44,243 bases of DNA. Origin: an uncultured Oscillospiraceae bacterium. Lineage in GTDB: Bacteria; Bacillota; Clostridia; Oscillospirales; Oscillospiraceae. Shown piece after piece: positions 29,892 through 39,201 of the stretch (its first letter is position 1; every line of letters begins with the position of its first letter). The position numbers were made by a program, and so were the translations under genes. Location: assembly GCA_910584395.1 (NCBI GenBank), contig CAJUAS010000010.1, forward strand, positions 1 through 44,243, in the 5' to 3' direction. The notes beneath the pieces were generated by a model. That model searched no databases, was not told the DNA's origin, and saw only the letters and a list, made by a program, of their open reading frames with translations.

Positions 29892-32564
29892 TCACGCCCC
29901 TAACTTTTCCGCCACGAAGTCGTCTACAGTAGCCAGCGCGTCGTCCAGCTTCAGCACGTCCGTGCCGCCGCCCATGGCGGAGTCGGGCTTGCCGCCGCCC
30001 TTGCCGCCGCAGCAGCAGCAGACGCTCTTGATCAGGTCTCCGGCCTTGATCCCCTTGGCCACCGCGTCCTTGCCGCAGACGGCCAAGAAGGTGATCTTCC
30101 CGTCCTTCACGGCGGAGAGAACGGCGACCACGTTGGCGGCCTTGTCCTTCAAGAAGTCGCCCATCTTACGCAGGCGGTCGGCGTCGGCGTCAGGCAGGGT
30201 GGCGGTGAGTACCTTCAAGCCGCCCACCTCCTTGGCGCCCATGAGGAAGGAGTTGGCCTCCCCCGCCGCCTCCTTCTCCTTGATGTGAGCCAGCGTACTG
30301 CGGAGCTGGCGCAGCTCCTCCATCTGCTGGATGGCCCGCTCCCGCAGCTCGGCGGGCTTGGCCTTGATGGCGGCGGCGGCGTCCAAAAGAAGGCTCTCCC
30401 GCTCGTTCATCAGTTTCAAGGTGGCAAGGCCGGTGGTGGCCTCGATGCGGCGCACGCCGGAGGCCACGGAGAATTCGCTCTGGATGTGGAACGGCCCGGC
30501 CTTGGCAGTGTTGTCCAGATGGGTGCCGCCGCAGAACTCCACGGAGTAACCGCTGCCCATGTCCACTACCCGGACAGTGTCGCCGTACTTCTCGCCGAAC
30601 AGGGCCACCGCCCCGGTCTTTTTGGCTTCCTCAATGGGCAGCACCTTAGTCTCCACGTCGTAGCCCTCCAAGATGGCGGCGTTGACCATCTCGCTGACCC
30701 GGTGCAGCTCCTCAGGGGTCATGGCGGAGAAGTGGGTGAAGTCAAAGCGCAGGTGATCCGGCTCCACCAGAGAGCCGGCCTGCTGAATGTGGTCGCCCAG
30801 CACCGCCCGCAGGGCCTTGTCCAGCAGGTGGGTAGCGGAGTGGGCGCGCATGACCGCCTTGCGGCGTGTCTCGTCGATGGCGACGGTGACGCCGTCCCCC
30901 ACCTTGAGCACCCCCGACTTCACCACGCCGTAGTGCATATACTTGCCGCCCTTGTTCTTCTGCACGTCCCGCACCTCAAAGGTGCAGCCGTCATTAGAGA
31001 TCGTGCCGTGGTCGGCCACCTGACCGCCCATCTCGGCGTACATGGTGGTCTGATCCAAAACGACGATGGCCTCCGCGCCGGCGGCTACCTCGCTTCGCAG
31101 CTCGTCGTCCGCCACAATGGCCAGCACCTTGCCGTCGGTGACGGAGTTGGTATAGCCTACGAACTGGGTCTCCGGCATATCCTTGCCGAACTCGATGCCC
31201 GTCCAGCCCAGATCGCCCAGCGCCTCCCGTGCTTTACGGGCACGGACCTTCTGCTCCTCCATCAGAGCTTTGAAGCCGTCCTCATCCACGGCCAAGCCCT
31301 CCTCGGCCACCATCTCCATGGTCAGGTCGATGGGGAAGCCGTAGGTGTCATAGAGCTTGAAGGCGTCCGCCCCGGAGAACACGGTCTCCCCTTTTTCCTT
31401 GTGGGCGGCAATGAGGTTATTGAGGATGTTCATGCCACCGTCGATGGTCTTGGCGAAGTTCTCCTCCTCCACCCGGATGACCTTGGTGATATAGCTCTGC
31501 TTCTCCGCCAGCTCAGGATAGTGGCCCTTGTTCTCATGGACAACGGTGGCGCAGACCTCGTAGAGGAAGGGCTCGTTGACCCCAAGGAGCTTGCCGTGGC
31601 GGGCGGCGCGGCGGAGCAGACGGCGCAGAACGTAGCCCCGGCCCTCGTTGGAGGGGAGCACGCCGTCGGAGATCATAAAGGTCGCCGAGCGGATGTGGTC
31701 GGTGATGACCCGGAGGGACACGTCCTTGGCGGTGGACTCGCCGTAGTGGGCATGGGTAATTTCACTGACCTTATTGGTGATGTTCATCACCGTGTCCACA
31801 TCGAAGAGGGAATTCACGTTCTGGCAAACCACTGCCAAACGCTCCAGACCCATGCCCGTGTCGATGTTCTTCTGCTTCAGCTCCTCATAGTGGCCCTCGC
31901 CGTCGTTGTTGAACTGAGAGAAGACGATGTTCCAGACCTCCATATAGCGGTCGCAGTCACAACCCACTGTACAGCCGGGCTTGCCGCAGCCGTACTCCGG
32001 GCCGCGGTCATAATAAATCTCGGAGCAAGGGCCGCACGGGCCGGAGCCGTGCTCCCAGAAGTTGTCCTCCTTGCCGAACTTGAAGATGCGCTCGGCGGGG
32101 ATGCCGATCTCCTCGTTCCAGATGCGGAAGGCCTCGTCGTCGGCGGGGGTAGTCTCGTTCCCGGCGAACACAGAGGGATAGAGACGGTCGGGGTCGATGC
32201 CCACCCACTCCGGAGAGGTCAAAAACTCCCATGCCCAGTGGATGGCGTCCCGCTTGAAGTAGTCGCCGAAGGAGAAATTGCCCAGCATCTCGAAGTAAGT
32301 GCCGTGGCGGGCGGTGTGGCCGATGTTCTCAATATCCCCGGTGCGGATGCACTTCTGGCAAGTGGTGACCCGGTGGCGGGGCGGCTCCTTCTCCCCGGTG
32401 AAGTAGGGCTTCATAGGCGCCATGCCGGAGTTGATGAGCAGCAGGGACGGGTCATCCTGCGGGATGAGGGGGAAGCTGGGCAGGCGGAGATGCTCCTTGG
32501 TCTCGAAAAACTTCAGGTACATCTCCCGCAGCTCGTTTACCCCAAAGGGCTTGGTCTGTTTCAT
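29892..32564 (-). CDS. alaS: Alanyl-tRNA synthetase
   Basis: Class II synthetase of 890 residues: catalytic domain with FPLIPQDDPSLLLINSGMAPM, RVTTCQKCIRTGDIENIG, GSGPCGPCSEIYYDRG and the motif-3-like GLERLAVV; then the helical tRNA-recognition domain, the editing domain with HSATHLLDKALR and EFCGGTHLDNT (HxxxH...CxxxH zinc site), and the C-Ala domain ending with GGKGGGKPDSAMGGG. Four Cys in a row precede that glycine motif, which is atypical. ATG 32564 follows AGGAGG. Its leader is about 60 bases, too short for a T-box. Confidence 0.98.
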   Translation of the reverse strand: MKQTKPFGVNELREMYLKFFETKEHLRLPSFPLIPQDDPSLLLINSGMAPMKPYFTGEKEPPRHRVTTCQKCIRTGDIENIGHTARHGTYFEMLGNFSFGDYFKRDAIHWAWEFLTSPEWVGIDPDRLYPSVFAGNETTPADDEAFRIWNEEIGIPAERIFKFGKEDNFWEHGSGPCGPCSEIYYDRGPEYGCGKPGCTVGCDCDRYMEVWNIVFSQFNNDGEGHYEELKQKNIDTGMGLERLAVVCQNVNSLFDVDTVMNITNKVSEITHAHYGESTAKDVSLRVITDHIRSATFMISDGVLPSNEGRGYVLRRLLRRAARHGKLLGVNEPFLYEVCATVVHENKGHYPELAEKQSYITKVIRVEEENFAKTIDGGMNILNNLIAAHKEKGETVFSGADAFKLYDTYGFPIDLTMEMVAEEGLAVDEDGFKALMEEQKVRARKAREALGDLGWTGIEFGKDMPETQFVGYTNSVTDGKVLAIVADDELRSEVAAGAEAIVVLDQTTMYAEMGGQVADHGTISNDGCTFEVRDVQKNKGGKYMHYGVVKSGVLKVGDGVTVAIDETRRKAVMRAHSATHLLDKALRAVLGDHIQQAGSLVEPDHLRFDFTHFSAMTPEELHRVSEMVNAAILEGYDVETKVLPIEEAKKTGAVALFGEKYGDTVRVVDMGSGYSVEFCGGTHLDNTAKAGPFHIQSEFSVASGVRRIEATTGLATLKLMNERESLLLDAAAAIKAKPAELRERAIQQMEELRQLRSTLAHIKEKEAAGEANSFLMGAKEVGGLKVLTATLPDADADRLRKMGDFLKDKAANVVAVLSAVKDGKITFLAVCGKDAVAKGIKAGDLIKSVCCCCGGKGGGKPDSAMGGGTDVLKLDDALATVDDFVAEKLGA

Positions 32565-32625
32565 GGTCGCAACCTCCTGAATATGAAAACGGCCTATTGT
32601 CGCCATTTTTGTTGATACCTGCTCT

Positions 32626-32653
32626 ATTCTACCAGCTTTCCCCTGTTTGTCAA
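32626..32653 (-). promoter_or_regulatory. Promoter of alaS
   Basis: On the minus strand TTGACA (32648-32653), 16-bp spacer, TAGAAT (32626-32631), 62 bases before the ATG. The slightly short spacer is the only deviation. Confidence 0.78.
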
Positions 32654-32667
32654 GAGGACTGACACGG

Positions 32668-32700
32668 AAAAAGGACGGCCCAAGGGCCGTCCTTTTCTTT
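32668..32700. terminator. Terminator of the radical SAM gene
   Basis: GGACGGCCC (32673-32681) pairs with GGGCCGTCC (32684-32692) around an AA loop, flanked by AAAAA and TTTTCTTT. On the minus strand CCTTTTTCC follows the stem. It separates the radical SAM gene from the alaS promoter. Confidence 0.88.
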
Positions 32701-32735
32701 GTCCGAACGCGCTTTACATATTTCTCTGAAATTTT

Positions 32736-34235
32736 TCAGCGGTGCTTTCTGAGACCCAATCTTCTCAGGACGACCCCCGCTTTTTTGCGGAGGTAACGCC
32801 GCTTCTCCATGCGTTTCGCTTTTTCGTAGAGGGCGTCGATGTCGCCGGAGAAGTCCGTGGGGCTTCCCTCCCAGCGCTCGCATTGTTTCCTCAGGCGCGG
32901 AAACTGCCAGAGGTAGGTCAGCTCGTACCACCGGCGGCTGTCCGCGTCCCCCTGCTCGTGCCAGTAGGTGGAAAACTGCTCCGCCATGGGGGCGTACAGG
33001 GTGGCCTCCATGGAGGCGGCGGACACATAGCCCCCCTCCACCGCCATGGGCACGATGTCGGTGCAGGGCAGGAAGTTGAGGCCGTGCATTTGCAGCTCGT
33101 AGCGTCCGGGGATGCCCTTTACCAGCTCATAGGTCTCCCGCATGGTGGCGGCGGTCTCGAAGGGGTGGAGGAGCATGAAGTCGTAGCTGGCCCAGAACAC
33201 CCCGGAATCGGCGATGAGGCGGGTGGCCCGGGCCACGTCCTCGTTGGTCTCATAGCGGTGGAAGATATCCCTTCGGATATACGGCGAGCCGGACTGGATG
33301 CCCATGATGACCTCCACCAGCCCCGCGTCCTTCAGGGTCTTGAGCATCTGCTCATCCACCATTTTCGGGTGCGTCCAGATGCTGAAGGGCAGGCCGATGC
33401 GCGCTTTGTAGGCGGCGGCAAACTCCTCCACCCACCCGGGCGTGTTGGGGAAGATCTCGTCGTAAAAGTGGACGAACACCAGCCGTTTGCATTGCCGCTT
33501 GGCCTCCTCTAACTCCGCCATCACGCTGTCCACCGAGCGGAAGCGAATGGGCTTGCTCCCCGCGGGATAGAGCCGCCGCAGGTTTTGGCAGGCGCAGTAG
33601 GAACAGGTAAAGGGACACCCCCGGGACGCGATGACCTCATAGCTCAGGGTGTCCAGTTGAGGGTCACCGGGCACACAGCGTCCCTCGTCGATCAGATAGG
33701 CGTTGGGGCTGTTTACTGTGGGCTGGCCGTACACGTCCAGATCCTCCTCCAGCCGCCCGATGGGATTGCAGTGTACGCCGCCGCCCTCCAGATAGCAGAG
33801 GTTGTCCAACCCATACGGGTCTTCCCCCTTTTTCAGCGTCTCCGCCAGCGCCACAATGGACTTCTCTCCGTCCAGCCGCAGCACATAGTCGCTCCCCATG
33901 GTGAGCAGACGCTTCGGCTCTAAGGACGCGTACGCCCCACCGCACACCACTGTCTCCCCCGCCCCCTTCAGGGCGCGGGCCACCTGCTCCACCGTCTCTA
34001 AATACATGGAGCTCATGACCGACAATCCCACGAACACCGGCTTCTCCCGCGCCACCAGTCCGGTGAGCAGCGCCAGCTCCTCCTCCGTGGCCGGGGACGG
34101 CGCGCGGGAGTTGAACCGCTTGAAATACACCGTCGCCACCTTCCACCCCGCCTGCCGCAGGGCGGTCTCTAAATACCGCACCCCCAACGCCTTTACATTA
34201 TAAAATGCCACCAGCACCACCGTTTTTTGTTCCAT
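32736..34235 (-). CDS. B12-binding-domain radical SAM protein, function unknown
   Basis: The 499 residues start with a Rossmann-like cobalamin-binding-type domain (1-130; VLVAFYNVKALGVRYLETAL, VFVGLSVMSSMYLETVEQVA, TVVCGGAYASLEPKRLL) and continue with a radical SAM domain containing CPFTCSYC (C207, C211, C214), plus IMGIQSGS and a basic C terminus. The DxHxxG motif that supplies the cobalamin ligand is absent, so base-off B12 binding is doubtful. The domain layout is that of BchE/MiaB-like and methyltransferase enzymes, but the substrate cannot be told. ATG 34235 is used; the much longer open frame upstream has no family match and covers the divergent HIT gene. No precursor peptide or pathway gene is adjacent. 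Confidence 0.85.
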   Translation of the reverse strand: MEQKTVVLVAFYNVKALGVRYLETALRQAGWKVATVYFKRFNSRAPSPATEEELALLTGLVAREKPVFVGLSVMSSMYLETVEQVARALKGAGETVVCGGAYASLEPKRLLTMGSDYVLRLDGEKSIVALAETLKKGEDPYGLDNLCYLEGGGVHCNPIGRLEEDLDVYGQPTVNSPNAYLIDEGRCVPGDPQLDTLSYEVIASRGCPFTCSYCACQNLRRLYPAGSKPIRFRSVDSVMAELEEAKRQCKRLVFVHFYDEIFPNTPGWVEEFAAAYKARIGLPFSIWTHPKMVDEQMLKTLKDAGLVEVIMGIQSGSPYIRRDIFHRYETNEDVARATRLIADSGVFWASYDFMLLHPFETAATMRETYELVKGIPGRYELQMHGLNFLPCTDIVPMAVEGGYVSAASMEATLYAPMAEQFSTYWHEQGDADSRRWYELTYLWQFPRLRKQCERWEGSPTDFSGDIDALYEKAKRMEKRRYLRKKAGVVLRRLGLRKHR

Positions 34236-34312
34236 GGTCCTTTGCCTCCCTGCTGCCTCCCTACCGTTTCCCGAATTCTTGCCCGGAACGGCGGGGTTTA
34301 TACGGCTTTGGC

Positions 34313-34341
34313 TGGACAAGGAGTAAGAAAGCTGGTATACT
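34313..34341 (+). promoter_or_regulatory. Sigma-A promoter of HIT gene
   Basis: TGGACA (34313-34318), 17-bp spacer, TATACT (34336-34341), 26 bases before the ATG. The radical SAM gene diverges here; its own promoter is not clear to me. Confidence 0.8.
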
Positions 34342-34367
34342 TGTCCCATCCGAAGGGAGGTCATGTT

Positions 34368-34706
34368 ATGTCCGATTGTCTCTTTTGCAAGATCGCCGCG
34401 GGGGAGATCCCGTCCAAGAAGGTGTATGAGGACGACGTGTGCTATGCCTTCTACGACATCGACCCCCAAGCCCCCGTCCACTTTCTGGTCATCCCCAAGG
34501 CGCACATTTCCTCGGTGAGCGAGGTCAACGGGGGAAACGCCCCCGCCGTCGGCCACATCTTTGCCGTGATCGCCAAGCTGGCCAAGGAGCTGGGGCTGGA
34601 GAGCTACCGGGTGGTGTCCAACATCGGCCCGCAGGCCGGTCAAAGCGTTCTCCACCTCCATTTCCATGTGTTGTCCGGTCGCGACATGACTTGGCCTCCG
34701 GGTTAA
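34368..34706 (+). CDS. HIT-family nucleotide hydrolase/transferase
   Basis: The 112 residues have the N-terminal CLFCKIAAGEIPSKKVYEDD motif typical of HinT-like proteins, including two Cys near the start, and the histidine triad HLHFH (H96, H98, H100) close to the end. HinT proteins hydrolyse AMP-amidates such as aminoacyl adenylates. ATG 34368 has GGGAGG seven bases upstream; the longer open frame is not used. A strong terminator follows, so this is a single-gene unit. Confidence 0.94.
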   Translation: MSDCLFCKIAAGEIPSKKVYEDDVCYAFYDIDPQAPVHFLVIPKAHISSVSEVNGGNAPAVGHIFAVIAKLAKELGLESYRVVSNIGPQAGQSVLHLHFHVLSGRDMTWPPG

Positions 34707-34715
34707 TGGGCACAC

Positions 34716-34750
34716 AAAAAGAGCGGCAAGGCTTCTTGCCGCTCTTTTTT
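34716..34750 (+). terminator. Terminator of HIT gene
   Basis: AAAAAGAGCGGCAAG (34716-34730) pairs with CTTGCCGCTCTTTTT (34735-34749) around a GCTT loop; the stem's A/T end doubles as the T-run. Confidence 0.95.
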
Positions 34751-34824
34751 CTTGCTTCCCGCTTTTCAACTGTGGTTTTTTGTGGTAAGATAAAGGATAA
34801 CGAACTGACAAGGGAGGTCTCCCC

Positions 34825-35370
34825 ATGGAGCTTACCGAAACGACCCTGCGCAGCCGCCGCGCCTTTGACGGCCGCCTGCTCCACCTTGACGTGGACGACA
34901 TCCGCCTGCCCGACGGCGGCGAGGCGATCCGGGAGGTCGTCCGCCACCCCGGCGGCGTGTGCGTCCTGCCCCTCCACTACGACGGCACCGTCAGCGTGGT
35001 GCGGCAGTTCCGCTACCCCTACAAAGAGGTGACCACCGAGCTGCCCGCCGGTAAGTTAGAACCGGGAGAAGACCCCGACGCGGCCATCCGCCGGGAGCTT
35101 TCCGAGGAGGCGGGCCTCACCGCCAAGACATGGCGCAAGCTGGGCGTGTTCTACCCCACCCCCGGCTACACCGACGAGGTTCTCCACCTCTATTTTGCCC
35201 GCGATCTCTCGCAGGGGGAGTGCCACCCTGACGACGACGAGTTCATCGCCCCCCAGCGCATCCCCCTCGCCCAGCTGGTGGAGCAGGCTATGGACGGGAC
35301 GTTGAAGGACGGAAAGACCATCACCCTCATTTTGATGGTGCAGCGGCTTTTGGATCAAGAGAACGCATAA
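34825..35370 (+). CDS. Nudix hydrolase, ADP-ribose pyrophosphatase type
   Basis: The 181 residues show the N-terminal beta domain with VVRHPGGVCVLPLHYDG, RQFRYPYKEVTTELPAG (a pattern of ADP-ribose pyrophosphatases) and the Nudix box GKLEPGEDPDAAIRRELSEEAGL around 76-98, with REL and EE metal ligands intact. GFYPTPGYTDE-like residues (here GVFYPTPGYTDE) after the box support the NudF subgroup. It converts ADP-ribose to AMP and ribose-5-phosphate. AAGGGAGG precedes the ATG. It ends 13 bp before walR, so it may share a transcript. Confidence 0.92.
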   Translation: MELTETTLRSRRAFDGRLLHLDVDDIRLPDGGEAIREVVRHPGGVCVLPLHYDGTVSVVRQFRYPYKEVTTELPAGKLEPGEDPDAAIRRELSEEAGLTAKTWRKLGVFYPTPGYTDEVLHLYFARDLSQGECHPDDDEFIAPQRIPLAQLVEQAMDGTLKDGKTITLILMVQRLLDQENA

Positions 35371-35383
35371 GGGGGACACTGCT

Positions 35384-36100
35384 ATGCCGACAGAAAAGAC
35401 AGTCTTAGTGGTAGAGGACGAGGCCAACATCGTGGACATCCTCACCTTTAATTTAGAGAGGGAGGGCTACCGCGTCCTCTCCGCCTACGACGGACAGGCG
35501 GGGCTGGAGACCGCCCAAAGGGAAAAGCCCGACCTGATCCTTCTTGACTTAATGCTCCCCCGGCTCAACGGGTTTCAGGTCTGCCGCACCCTGCGGGAAA
35601 GCGGCGACACCGTGCCCATCCTCATGCTCACCGCCCGGGAGGAGGAGAGCGACAAGGTCAAGGGTCTGGAGCTGGGGGCGGACGACTATATCACCAAGCC
35701 CTTCTCCATCCGGGAGCTGATGGCCCGGGTCAAGAGCAACATCCGCCGCTCGGATATGCCTGCCCGCCCCGCCGAGGGGGCTGCCCTCATTGAGCTGGGC
35801 CGCCTGCGGCTGGACAACGAGACCGCCACCGCCTACAAGGACGGAAGTCCCCTTGAACTTTCTCAGCGAGAGTACGAGCTGATCTCCTTTCTGGCCGCCC
35901 ATCCCGACAAGGTGTTCTCCCGGGAGGAGCTGATGGAGCACGTCTGGAACTACGCCGGCTATGTGGGCGACGTGCGCGGCGTAGACGTGGCGGTGCGCCG
36001 CTTGCGGGAGAAGTTAGAGGACGACCCGGCCAACCCCCGCTTCGTGGTCACCCGCCGGGGACTGGGGTATTACTTCAGCACCCATCAAGAGGAAAAATGA
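35384..36100 (+). CDS. walR: Response regulator, WalR/PhoP type (OmpR family)
   Basis: The 238 residues: receiver domain with acidic pair E11/D12, phosphoacceptor D55 (LILLDLMLP), T82-region (LMLTARE) and K105 (ITKPF); then an OmpR-type winged helix (about 140-232) with LELSQREYELISFLAAHPDKV and the RGVDVAVRRLREKLE recognition helix. Context with walK, walH, walI, walJ and rlmH supports the essential cell-wall regulator WalR, though PhoP-like regulators are close in sequence. Confidence 0.92.
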   Translation: MPTEKTVLVVEDEANIVDILTFNLEREGYRVLSAYDGQAGLETAQREKPDLILLDLMLPRLNGFQVCRTLRESGDTVPILMLTAREEESDKVKGLELGADDYITKPFSIRELMARVKSNIRRSDMPARPAEGAALIELGRLRLDNETATAYKDGSPLELSQREYELISFLAAHPDKVFSREELMEHVWNYAGYVGDVRGVDVAVRRLREKLEDDPANPRFVVTRRGLGYYFSTHQEEK

Positions 36101-36138
36101 CACGTCAAAAATTGACCGGGAACAGGAGGTGACGGGAT

Positions 36139-37914
36139 ATGTTTCGCTCTCTTCATATGAAATTAGTGCTCATTATGGTGCTGCTCATCGTGGCCCTGAT
36201 GACTGTGGTGGGCGCGTTTTTAATGAACTCCGTCACCGCCTTCTACTTAGACGACTTTTACTCCAAAATGTCCGACGTCCTCACCAACGAGCAGTTTGTC
36301 CGGGACGTGACCACCGCCGAGGCGGAGGAGTCCGACTCCCCCGAAAAGATCCAAGCCATCCTACGCAGCTATGTCGGCCCTCTGGGGGTGGACAGCCGCA
36401 CCCGCAACTACTACGTTCTGGACGGGGAGACCGGCCAGTGCCTTGCCACCTCCGACGACTCGGGCAAGCAGCTGGACATTACCCCCAACCTCTCCACCGC
36501 CCTGCAAGGCCGGGAGGGCTATGCCAGCGATCCCGGCTCGGCCTATATGGACGTGGCCGTCCCCATCCAACGGGGCGGCAAGGGATATATCATCTACCTC
36601 TATGACAACCGCCAGACCTCCCAGCGGTTGAGCGACCAGCTTTTCACCCTCATTTTGGAGGCCTTGGTGTTCGGTCTGGCCATCTCGGTGCTTCTCTCCT
36701 TCCTCCTGTCCAAAACCATGATCGGCCCCATTGAGCGGCTCACTGACGGCGTGCGGCAGGTGGCCGCCGGGGACTTCTCCAAGAAGATCGAGGTAGGCTC
36801 CAAGGACGAGATCGGCGTGCTGACGGAAAACTTCAACGCCATGGCCCGTCAGCTTCGGGACACCATCGCGCAGGTGGAAAACGAGCGCAACAAGCTGGAC
36901 ACCCTCTTCCTCCACATGACCGACGGCGTGGTAGCCTTCTCCCATCGGGGCGCGGTGATCCACGCCAACCCCGCCGCCGGGCAGCTCTTGGGCCTTCCGG
37001 TGGATTCCACCACCACCTACGACGACCTCTTTGCCGACGTCGCTCCCTTTTACGATGTGCTCTCCATGGACAAAGCCCCCGGCTACCTCACCGGCAGCCG
37101 GGAGACCGACGACCGCGTGCTGGAGCTGACCCTTGCCCCCTTCGACAAGGAAAGCCCGGACAGCGGCGTGCTGGTGGTGCTCCACGACATCACCGCCCAG
37201 CGGCGCAACGAGGAGCTTCGCAAGGAGTTCGTGGCCAATGTCTCCCACGAGCTTCGCACTCCCCTGACCAACATCCGTTCCTATGCGGAGACCTTGGCCG
37301 ACAGCGGCGACGACCTGCCGGAAAAGACCCGCAAGGGCTTCTTCTCCATCATCCTCAATGAGACCGACCGCATGACCCACATCGTTCAGGATCTTCTCAC
37401 CCTCTCCCGCTTCGACTCCGGCCGGGGTGAGCTTACCTTCGCGCCCTTCTCCTTCTTGGACGCCACCGAGCACGTCTGTCAGGCGGTCAAGTTAGAGGCA
37501 CAGCGTCACAACCACACCCTTACCCTCCGCGCCCCCCAACGTCTCCCCGACGTGGTGGGCGACCGGGACAGGGTGGTTCAGGTGATGATGAACATCGTCT
37601 CCAACTCCATCAAATACACCCCCAACGGCGGCCACATCGACATGAAGGTGGGCCGCACCGACTCTTCTGTCTGGCTGGAGGTGGACGACGACGGCATCGG
37701 CATCCCCGCCCCCGACCGGGAGCGTATTTTTGAGCGGTTCTACCGGGTGGACAAGGCCCGCTCCCGCCAGTCCGGCGGTACAGGGCTGGGTCTTTCCATC
37801 GCCAAGGAGATCGTAGACCGCCACCACGGCGTTCTCAAATTAGTGGACAAGGACGGCCCGGGACTTCGTATCCGTCTGGAGCTGCCCATCGGAGGGCCGG
37901 GCCATGAAGGGTAA
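36139..37914 (+). CDS. walK: Sensor histidine kinase, WalK type
   Basis: The 591 residues: membrane helix (9-31), extracytoplasmic sensor region (32-160) of Cache-like size, second helix (167-190), HAMP (about 190-245), PAS domain (about 252-352), HisKA with H370 (NVSHELRTPLTN), and HATPase with the N box at N485/N489, G1 DDDGIGIP (516-523) and G2 GGTGLGLS (547-554). This is the full WalK layout. AGGAGGTG lies upstream; the last 11 bp overlap walH. It senses cell-wall state and phosphorylates WalR (family knowledge). Confidence 0.94.
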   Translation: MFRSLHMKLVLIMVLLIVALMTVVGAFLMNSVTAFYLDDFYSKMSDVLTNEQFVRDVTTAEAEESDSPEKIQAILRSYVGPLGVDSRTRNYYVLDGETGQCLATSDDSGKQLDITPNLSTALQGREGYASDPGSAYMDVAVPIQRGGKGYIIYLYDNRQTSQRLSDQLFTLILEALVFGLAISVLLSFLLSKTMIGPIERLTDGVRQVAAGDFSKKIEVGSKDEIGVLTENFNAMARQLRDTIAQVENERNKLDTLFLHMTDGVVAFSHRGAVIHANPAAGQLLGLPVDSTTTYDDLFADVAPFYDVLSMDKAPGYLTGSRETDDRVLELTLAPFDKESPDSGVLVVLHDITAQRRNEELRKEFVANVSHELRTPLTNIRSYAETLADSGDDLPEKTRKGFFSIILNETDRMTHIVQDLLTLSRFDSGRGELTFAPFSFLDATEHVCQAVKLEAQRHNHTLTLRAPQRLPDVVGDRDRVVQVMMNIVSNSIKYTPNGGHIDMKVGRTDSSVWLEVDDDGIGIPAPDRERIFERFYRVDKARSRQSGGTGLGLSIAKEIVDRHHGVLKLVDKDGPGLRIRLELPIGGPGHEG

Positions 37915-39196
37915 ACGCCGCCGCCGTTTTCGGGAGGGGTGCAAGACCCTCCTTATTGTGCTGCTCTCCTGCTCGGCCGTCTTTCTTGCCAGCCAGACCC
38001 TTCTCCCTTCGGGCAGCCGCGCCTTCCTCTCCCGTTTCTCCCAGTCCACCCCCACTCCCGGCGTTTTGGGGGACTCCGCCCGCTCGGCCCAGACCCTTCA
38101 GCCCGCCGCCTTTGCGGTCACTTGGGAGGAGGGACGGTATGCGGTGCTCTATCATCAGGAGGATCAGGAGGGCTACACCCGGCTCTCCGCCCTTCTCTCC
38201 GAGGCGCTCAACGAAGCCGCCGCCCCCGCCCCCATCACCGCCCAACAGTGGGAGCTGGCCCTGACCCAGCCGGGGGTTTTTTGTGAGTATTTGAGCGCCA
38301 TGCCGCTGGATTCTCTGAACCTCTGGCTCTCCAATCAGGACAACCCTGCGCTGGCAGGCTATCAGGCTCAGCGGCTCTGCGTCACGGCGCACTCCCTCTA
38401 CTTCGCTGTCTCCGGCGAGGGGGAGCGTTATTTCTTCGCCCCGCTGGACGCCGACCTGTCCGCCAGCTTAAACTACCTGTCCCAGCGTTTCTCCGCCAAC
38501 GGCGCACGGTTCGCCTGTGAGGACGGAAGCTACCCCCTCCTTCGGCGGGATGCGCTGGTGCTCTCCGCCACCCCCTCCGTCCCCCGTCTTCAGGCGGAGA
38601 CCCCCTTTGGCGTGAAGGAGGACGGCACCCCCGACGAGAACCTGAACCGCATCCTCCAGCTTCTCTCCTTCCATCCCCAGACCAATCCCCTCTATGCCAT
38701 CACCGGCGGCTACGCCATCACCGACGGCGGCGAAACCCTCCGGGTCACCAACGGCCTGATCACCTACCAGCGCACCGACGACAGCAGCGTCCGCTTTCCC
38801 GCCGATGCCCCTCTGGACGCTACCCGCGCTCTGGCGGAGGAGGCGGCGGGGGTGTTGGCCGGCGATGGGCGGCTTTATCTTCACAGCGTAAGCGAGAGCG
38901 GCGGCGTCACCACCATCACCTATTCCTATGCCTACCACGGCGCGGCCATCCAGCAGGGCGCGGAGGGCTGGTGCGCGAAATTTACCGTGGAGGACGGCGC
39001 AGTCACCGCCCTTGCCCTGCGTCCCCGCCGCTATACGGTTCTGGAGGAGCAGAACGTCACCCTCCTCCCGCAGGAACAGGCCGCCGCCATCGTAAACGGC
39101 CGGCGTTCCAGTCTGGTGATCCTTTATGAGGACGCCCTTTCCGCTCAGGAGCAGCTCACCCCCTTCTGGGCTACCCGCACGGAAGAAGGGAGGTAA
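37904..39196 (+). CDS. WalH/YycH-like regulator of WalK
   Basis: The 430-residue protein has a basic N terminus (KGKRRRRFREG) and a single membrane helix (12-31), then a long extracytoplasmic region. Sequence identity to Bacillus YycH is not obvious by eye; the call rests on size, topology and position directly after walK, where yycH lies in Bacillus. PSVPRLQAETPF and TPDENLNRILQLLSF resemble YycH-type segments. In Bacillus YycH, with YycI, restrains WalK. The start overlaps walK by 11 bp. Confidence 0.75.
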   Translation: MKGKRRRRFREGCKTLLIVLLSCSAVFLASQTLLPSGSRAFLSRFSQSTPTPGVLGDSARSAQTLQPAAFAVTWEEGRYAVLYHQEDQEGYTRLSALLSEALNEAAAPAPITAQQWELALTQPGVFCEYLSAMPLDSLNLWLSNQDNPALAGYQAQRLCVTAHSLYFAVSGEGERYFFAPLDADLSASLNYLSQRFSANGARFACEDGSYPLLRRDALVLSATPSVPRLQAETPFGVKEDGTPDENLNRILQLLSFHPQTNPLYAITGGYAITDGGETLRVTNGLITYQRTDDSSVRFPADAPLDATRALAEEAAGVLAGDGRLYLHSVSESGGVTTITYSYAYHGAAIQQGAEGWCAKFTVEDGAVTALALRPRRYTVLEEQNVTLLPQEQAAAIVNGRRSSLVILYEDALSAQEQLTPFWATRTEEGR

Positions 39197-39201
39197 TCGC
39201 C

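Noticed and set aside
30285..32615. A 776-codon open frame on the plus strand opposite alaS
   Set aside because: It is an antisense shadow produced by GC-rich third positions; composition is His/Val/Gly/Leu rich without family features, and alaS is unmistakable on the other strand.
34236..34901. N-terminal extension of the radical SAM frame by 222 codons
   Set aside because: It lies antisense to the HIT and Nudix region, has no family match, and the start at 34235 has a proper site and begins like the family.
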